Source of the DNA: Stromatinia cepivora
Lineage: Eukaryota; Ascomycota; Leotiomycetes; Helotiales; Sclerotiniaceae
Direction of reading: 5' to 3'
Length of the DNA stretch: 64,000 bases
Assembly (NCBI GenBank): GCA_014898415.1
Contig: RCTD01000002.1
Location: 310,001-374,000, forward strand
Shown here one piece after another: positions 58,850 to 64,000 of this stretch; within the stretch, counting starts at the first letter, position 1; each line of letters begins with the position of its first letter. The notes beneath the pieces were generated by a model. It was given only the letters and a program-made list of their open reading frames with translations, was not told the origin of the DNA and did not search any database. The translations under genes and the position numbers were made by a program.

Positions 58850-60500
58850 TTCTCTTTTGAATATTCTTGATGTAATTATATGTTTTGGATATCGATGTGA
58901 TGTAGTTTCGTAATGATCCGTTTGTTTTCATTAATTACCAATCTGATCGTTTATTGATTGTTGCAGAAGATCGTTATAGGCTTTTTCATTGCTAGATCGA
59001 TTTCTTTTAAGAAATGTAAGGTTGTTATAGTTTCTTTTGATGTATACTCGATTCCGAGAAGTTCTACTTCGGTAGTCGAGGTGGTTATAGTATCTTGTTT
59101 GGATGTTTTCTATATGATTAAGTTATCGAAAAGGGATATAATGTACTTTTAAAATGATCGACAAGTATTTGAATCATCTATAAAAGAAATATTTGAGAAG
59201 ACGAAAAGTTGTAGTATTTGATTATCGCTATATTGGATCGCGAGATATCTTGTATTCTATAGATATTGTAAATAATGATCAATAGTTTTTATATAATCGT
59301 TTAATGGATTAGTCAAATAATGGTTCAATTACAAAACAATAAATGATATATTCGTTTTTATAATGATTGTAGTATATAATATTGAGCCTATTTTCTTTTG
59401 ATATATTTTTATAATATATATAGAAGTTTGATTCTGATTTTTCCGAAATATCATTATTGGGAATGGTATACTTATTATCCTGTTTATTACTTTGAATTTC
59501 TTAATAATCTTTTTAATATATATATTATAAATTAATTACAATTTTTTCTTGAATCGATTATAGAGTATATATATATCTAAAAACTATTTAATGTTTTTTA
59601 GATTTTATAGTTTATATATAGTTTTGATTCTTTTGATAATCTTTATAATAATTGATTCGTTTTTCTTATAATAAATAATCTGAATGTTATTTATAAAGAA
59701 AAGAATTATAATAATATATTTTGGGTTAATATATAAATATGGTTCCTTTTTGTATTATATTAATCTTAATTTTTTAAATATTTGAGTGAAATCCTTAAAT
59801 TATATAATTGGGGAATCTTGTAGATTATATAAAGCTTAATCGATTATAATATTTTTGTTTGGGATTTTGTATTCATTAAATAGATAATATATAATTGGAG
59901 TATCGAAAAGATCGTATAGAATATTAACGAAAGTATTGATTATATTGTATTACTTTATTTCGAAATTATATTTAATAATGATTATTATTATAATTCGGAA
60001 TGATCGATTTATTAATATAATAATATAAGTAATCTCAATAGTATTTTTAATTTGGAGATCTCTTTATATTTAATAATATAAATAATAATGAATAATTAAA
60101 TCTTGATTATTATATTTATATATAAATATTCATTGAAGAGGGATCGGTTTTGAAGATTCCGATCTAGAATCGATTTCATGTTAGATTTTCTTAATCTTAA
60201 GATTATTAATCTCAAGATTATAATCCTATTTGAATTAATATTCTATTTGATGATCTTCTAATTGGTAATAAAAACGAAGTAATTTTGGAATTGCAAATGT
60301 ATGAATTCGAGGAAGTAATATTGTTTATAATCTATTGATTGTAGATCAAATAGAAGATAGTAATGGTTTTGCTTCAATTCCAATGGTGATTATATTGTGA
60401 ACTATTACAAATTGAGAATATTCCTTTATATCATTTATTTCTTATTGATTAAATCAAAATATAAAATGAAAGTTGTTTAAACGGAGTAATCCTATTGAGC
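58850..60500 (-). pseudogene. Copia D reverse transcriptase and RNase H remnant
   Basis: Reverse-strand sequence collinear with element A 18840-20570 (for example plus-strand 59041-59060 is the complement of the A RNase H segment around 20260). Stops throughout. Confidence 0.75.
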
Positions 60501-60849
60501 TTATCTTTTAAGATATAATAATTTCTATATAGGATCCAGTATTGGGATCGCTCTTTTGATAGCGTTATTGTATATACAATTACCTTTGTATATATGCTGA
60601 TTGCTTTGGGATACAAAAGTTAAATGACTTTTAAAAGAGAAGTGACTCTAAATAATAATTATATAATTGAAACTCAAATGGATTGATTTGAATTCTGGAT
60701 ATTTCAATCTTTATAATACAAGCTCTTTTAGGTATCTATTCGATATTATGAATCCACAAATCCTTTATAAATCGATTAGATGAATATATAGAACACAACA
60801 ATCTTTGTAATGATTGAATTTCCTTTACAGAATATTTTAATTGATTATT

Positions 60850-61371
60850 CTAATATATATATTTTCTTTTGGAATATTGAAATTGATTGATTAAAATAGT
60901 TTCTAGATTATTTTTGTATATACCACAAAGAATTTCAATAGTACGATTAATAAGCTTATACTTCATATTCCTTATATCAATATATTCGATAAAATCAGGA
61001 TCTGTATTATTGTTATAGATATCTTTTTGAACAATGTCAACATTTTTATTTGTGAAATGTAGTTGTTCTTTAATGAAAGAATCGGCTTTTCCAATTTCTT
61101 CAATAAAAGGATCGATTAATGTTTGTATATCTTTATTGTATACCTTATCCTTATCATCTAAAGGATTAAATAAATTGGATAATCCTAAATCGATTTCTTT
61201 ATTCCTATCATCACCCCTCAGATCTATATCTACCCCCGAAACCAGTTCGTTTGTAAATAATAGATCTGAAATATATTTGATAAATAAATCAAAGACTTTT
61301 CGATCTATAAAAATAGATAGATGAATAAAGTCCTTATAATTATCTTTATTTTGAATGATTATTCTATTCAA
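60850..61371 (-). pseudogene. Copia D integrase-RT linker, open over 173 codons
   Basis: Matches the A linker (17950-18490): DFIHLSIFIDRKVFDLFIK, ELVSGVDIDLRGDDRNKEID, and QFQYSKRKYIY at the end. In this copy the frame is continuous across the place where A has a stop at 18260, so the two A frames are one original frame. Confidence 0.75.
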
Positions 61372-61399
61372 TTCAATATAATCTTGTAAATTAAGAGTT

Positions 61400-64000
61400 T
61401 TAACAAACTATTTAAGTTTTTCTATAGTATAAATATCGATTATTCAATTGATAGAATTTATATAATAAATGAATTCCTTATTGAACATTATATTTCGAAT
61501 AATAATAACTCTATCGAATTTGAGTATTTATATATAATAGATTAATATACCTGGAATATAATCTATTAAATATTTAATATATATTCAAGGATTGGTTTTG
61601 TATTATTTCCTATTAATTTCAATTTCTTTATTTTTATCTAAAAGGTAAGCTTAGTATCTATATTTATAAATTCCATTCCAGTTGGGACAGAGATCGTTAG
61701 ATATTTTCTCTATGAATAAAGGATTATCTTTACAAAAATAATTACGGAATTATATATCGAATATTTCATTGAACGATTTGAAGGATTTGACCTTTAAAGG
61801 ATTTATATTATATAGATAAATAACAGTTTATATTATTTCCATCCATAATTTGTTTGATAAACCTATTGTAATCTGTATTTTTATCTGTTTTGTGATTATT
61901 TCTTGTTCTATATATTTTAATCCTTTATTGGATTTATATATATAAGATAAAGATAATTCGAATTCGATGCTTTCTTGTTTGATTCATTTTTCAAATAATA
62001 TTACTCCTATAATTCCAATAATAAATATATTATTATTCTGTTTGATCATTATAATCGCTAAACTGTATTTATAATGAACCCAGACTACAAAGCTTTAAAT
62101 AATTACAAATACTTCATCGTATATTTTATAATAAATTAAATATGAAAAGATCTTATTATAATATATTTCTTTGATTAATAAAAACTATAATATATTATTA
62201 TATTCTTTATCGAAATCAAAAAGATCCCATTGAATTTTATAGAAAAACCGAAGTGATTAGCAATCATTTGGAGTACAAGAAATGATTTGTTTTGTATAAA
62301 TATAAATATAATCAATACAATTGGAATGAATGATACCTTTTATTTTGATGTTTTGTATTACAAATACTAAATATTCAAAAACTTCCTTTTTCAGATGTTT
62401 AGAATATTTATACTATATTTCATTTGTATCTTCTTTTGAAAAAAATGGATCATAAGAATAATGAAATGCTTTGTTTATTTTTCTATTTATTATTAGATAT
62501 ATTATAAAAGGATTACTTATAAAAATAAATAATAGAGTATTCGAATAAATAGAAAGCGATTTGTATTCTAAGAATATAAGATTTTCAATACAAATGTATT
62601 GAACAATTATTATACTATTTGTATAATCTCCTTTACAAAAAGTACAATTATATTTTGAAAACTATAGGCCAACTTTTTCCAATCGAACCTTCAAGACGAT
62701 ATTGATATGAAAACCAGAGATGAATACTATATTGTTCAAGATTAGATCATTATTAAAGTAACCTTTTCTCTTAATAATCCCTTTGATAATACAAACCCTA
62801 TGTTTTAGAATTTGGAAACTAAAAGTATCTACTTTTACAAGATCACTAGGATCAGATAATCGATATTAATGATTATTTAACAAAGATATATCGTTCATAA
62901 TATATATAACATTACAATTATCGAACAAAATATTATTGAACAGATAATATATTCTCATTATTGTAAAGTATACCCTTAATTGATTATATCGAACATCCAA
63001 AATAGCAATATTGATTGAAGATCCTGGAAAATCAATAGAACCTTTTATCCATTTCCTTTTGATCCAATCAAAATGAAATTGCTTCTATAAATACAATCTT
63101 GTTCAATCTTTAATTACTTATAGTTCGTTTTCGTTGAATACCTTTTTGAATAATAGATTGATCCTTTCGATGAACATTAATTCTATAACTTTGCAATTAT
63201 ATACAATATAATTATAATCAATTCCATTGTTTCATTCAAATTCGATTCTACAAAGATATTCCCAAATCTTCTTGATCTTTTGATTACTTCCAAAATTAAT
63301 ATTCTTTTTATCCTTCTTAAACCTTTTATCATTTTAAAAAGAAATAAATATAAAATATATTCCTCCTTTAGTTTTTAAGAAAATAGAATTCTAAAAGATT
63401 AATCCTCCAAAAACATCTCCGAATTGTTTAAATAAAAAATTAAATAATCCGAATTGATTATTCATCTCGATTTATATAATCATAGTATTTGCCTAAATTG
63501 GAAGTATTCTGATATCAACAACTTATAGAAAAGTATTAATAACAATTTCATCTTATACCTCAATAATCTTATATACAAAAACTTTAATATAGATTATAAT
63601 CCAATCCTTATATTATTTAACAAAATCGATTCTACTGAGCAAAGCTTATGCTAAAACAGATCGATATTTTTGTAATACTGCAAACTTAATAGTAATTATT
63701 ATAAATACAAACTTCTTTTTGAATACATTAATAATCATTTTGAATAGAAAAACTGTAATACCCTGATTAAGAATAAATAATTTTATAAAGTATATTTGAT
63801 TAATTAATAATTCGATTCATTCATAAACATTTCTAAAAGCTTTATAATTCTATATATATTCTTATTATCGATATCAATACTTCAATTGGAAAAAGACAAG
63901 CTCGAAGGAGATTTCTTGAAAAGTAATTGGAAATAGAGCAATAGATCTATTAAAAATAGATCCCAATATATTATTATCAGAATCTTTCATCTTTATATTT
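61400..64000 (-). pseudogene. Copia D gag, protease and integrase remnant, cut by the window end
   Basis: Collinear in reverse with A 15330-17940, including the integrase core (plus strand 62085-62250) and gag. RIP-type stops. No complete frame. Confidence 0.75.

Larger units (their letters stand above)
56524..64000 (-). mobile_element. Copia A-family copy D (minus strand), inside C, truncated by the window end
   Basis: 3' LTR at 56524-56832 (309 bp, plus strand TATCACGGG to CCGTAATA). The body reads leftwards on the minus strand: accessory region (57000-58850), RNase H and RT (58850-60500), linker (60850-61371), integrase (~61400-62310), protease region (~62860), and gag (62990 to the window end, matching A ~15330). 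The 5' LTR is outside. Confidence 0.9.

Noticed and set aside
6376..64000. Mitochondrial origin of the AT-rich sequence
   Set aside because: Contents are nuclear LTR, LINE and hAT elements with target duplications and RIP-type changes; no mitochondrial genes or rRNA seen.

Overview
This window looks like nuclear DNA of a filamentous ascomycete (Pezizomycotina; a leotiomycete is my guess, with low confidence). The reasons are a split catalase gene with 49-57 bp introns, a 2EXR-domain protein, chromodomain Ty3, Ty1/copia and LINE elements, and repeat copies that differ mainly by C-to-T/G-to-A transitions with in-frame stops, the mark of repeat-induced point mutation (RIP). No bacterial, organellar or CRISPR features are visible.

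Layout. (1) 1-6375 is a gene-bearing compartment of ordinary base composition: a 2EXR protein and a large-subunit catalase (three exons), both on the minus strand. (2) 6376-40490 is an AT-rich compartment made almost entirely of nested, decayed transposons: a hAT-type MITE split by a Ty3 chromovirus; an 8.3-kb Ty1/copia element (family A) with an extra antisense region; two copies of a second copia family (E) inserted one into the other; gag-only LTR elements (family G); and a tandem three-LTR element without pol (family H). (3) 40490-52327 is a mixed zone: a 5'-truncated LINE, three little-mutated solo LTRs or LTR elements, a partial gene, a GC-rich promoter-like island, a second hAT MITE carrying a gag-only element, a stretch of unique degenerate sequence, and the start of another LTR element. 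(4) 52328-64000 holds three further family-A copies nested in one another, the last inverted and running off the window.

Most element boundaries were fixed by target-site duplications read from the sequence: CATTT, GAATA, TGAAT, AATAT, CTTCT, CTTTT, ATACT, TAGAT, CGGAC and ATTAC (5 bp), and TTCGAATT and GGTGTAA(A/G) (8 bp). No transposon seems able to move by itself. The relative order of insertion can be read from the nesting: for example hAT MITE, then Ty3; E1, then both A and E2; G3, then H; B, then C, then D.

Most worth a second look: the antisense, membrane-protein-like, possibly spliced accessory region between pol and the 3' LTR of family A, seen in two independent copies; the gag-only families G and F, which share an internal gag but differ in their LTRs; the family-H element, whose LTR carries an open frame and whose interior is built of minisatellites; and a 72-bp LTR-like insertion with a perfect 5-bp duplication.
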